Below are positions 5,977-5,978 of a DNA stretch of 5,978 nucleotides, in pieces (position 1 is the stretch's first letter; each line of letters starts with the position of its first letter). The stretch comes from Candidatus Krumholzibacteriia bacterium (lineage in GTDB: Bacteria > Krumholzibacteriota > Krumholzibacteriia > LZORAL124-64-63): assembly GCA_014859985.1 (NCBI GenBank), contig JACZKN010000594.1:1-5978 (forward strand), read 5' to 3'. Position numbers and translations under genes: made by a program. The notes beneath the pieces were generated by a model. The model was not told the DNA's origin. It was given only the letters and a program-made list of their open reading frames with translations, and searched no databases.

Positions 5977-5978
5977 CG

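Noticed and set aside
1..5978. CRISPR arrays, tRNA or rRNA genes, insertion sequences
   Set aside because: I saw no regularly spaced repeats, RNA gene hallmarks, transposase motifs or terminal inverted repeats; almost the whole window is accounted for by four genes and one control region.

Overview
This is a GC-rich window (roughly two thirds G+C by eye) carrying four consecutive genes, all on the minus strand and reading right to left. They are a LacI/GalR-family repressor (start about 5762), a secreted protein with two tandem CBM9-like domains and a C-terminal sorting-type domain (start 4743), a TonB-dependent outer-membrane receptor (start 2783), and the first 34 codons of a further exported protein that runs off the left edge (start 102). 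The TonB receptor implies a diderm bacterium. The C-terminal FlgD-like/T9SS type A-like tail, the high GC and the clear GGAGG-type ribosome binding sites together suggest an FCB-related lineage outside classical Bacteroidota (for example Eisenbacteria, Krumholzibacteriota or Gemmatimonadota-like). That placement is inference and not firm.

The spacing points to one operon. The repressor and the CBM9 gene overlap by four bases (ATGA), the CBM9 gene and the receptor are 67 bp apart, and the receptor and the partial gene are 35 bp apart. The 67-bp gap holds a 12-bp perfect GC hairpin with no T-run. This looks more like an mRNA processing or stabilising element, or a partial attenuator, than a full terminator.

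The right end (5763-5978) is a control region. It contains a near-palindromic LacI-family operator (ATGTAAACGGTTACAT, 5855-5870) upstream of the repressor and two back-to-back TTGACA elements that form a 22-bp inverted repeat (5883-5904). A promoter-like sequence points rightwards, and an SD-like AGAGGA lies at the extreme right edge. This implies a divergent plus-strand gene just outside the window.

Read together, the locus resembles a small, self-regulated glycan uptake system: a sugar-sensing repressor, a probably surface-displayed carbohydrate-binding protein, and an outer-membrane receptor. No SusD-like protein or enzyme is visible in the window. The substrate cannot be read from the sequence. 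The long open frames on the plus strand are antisense shadows of these genes.
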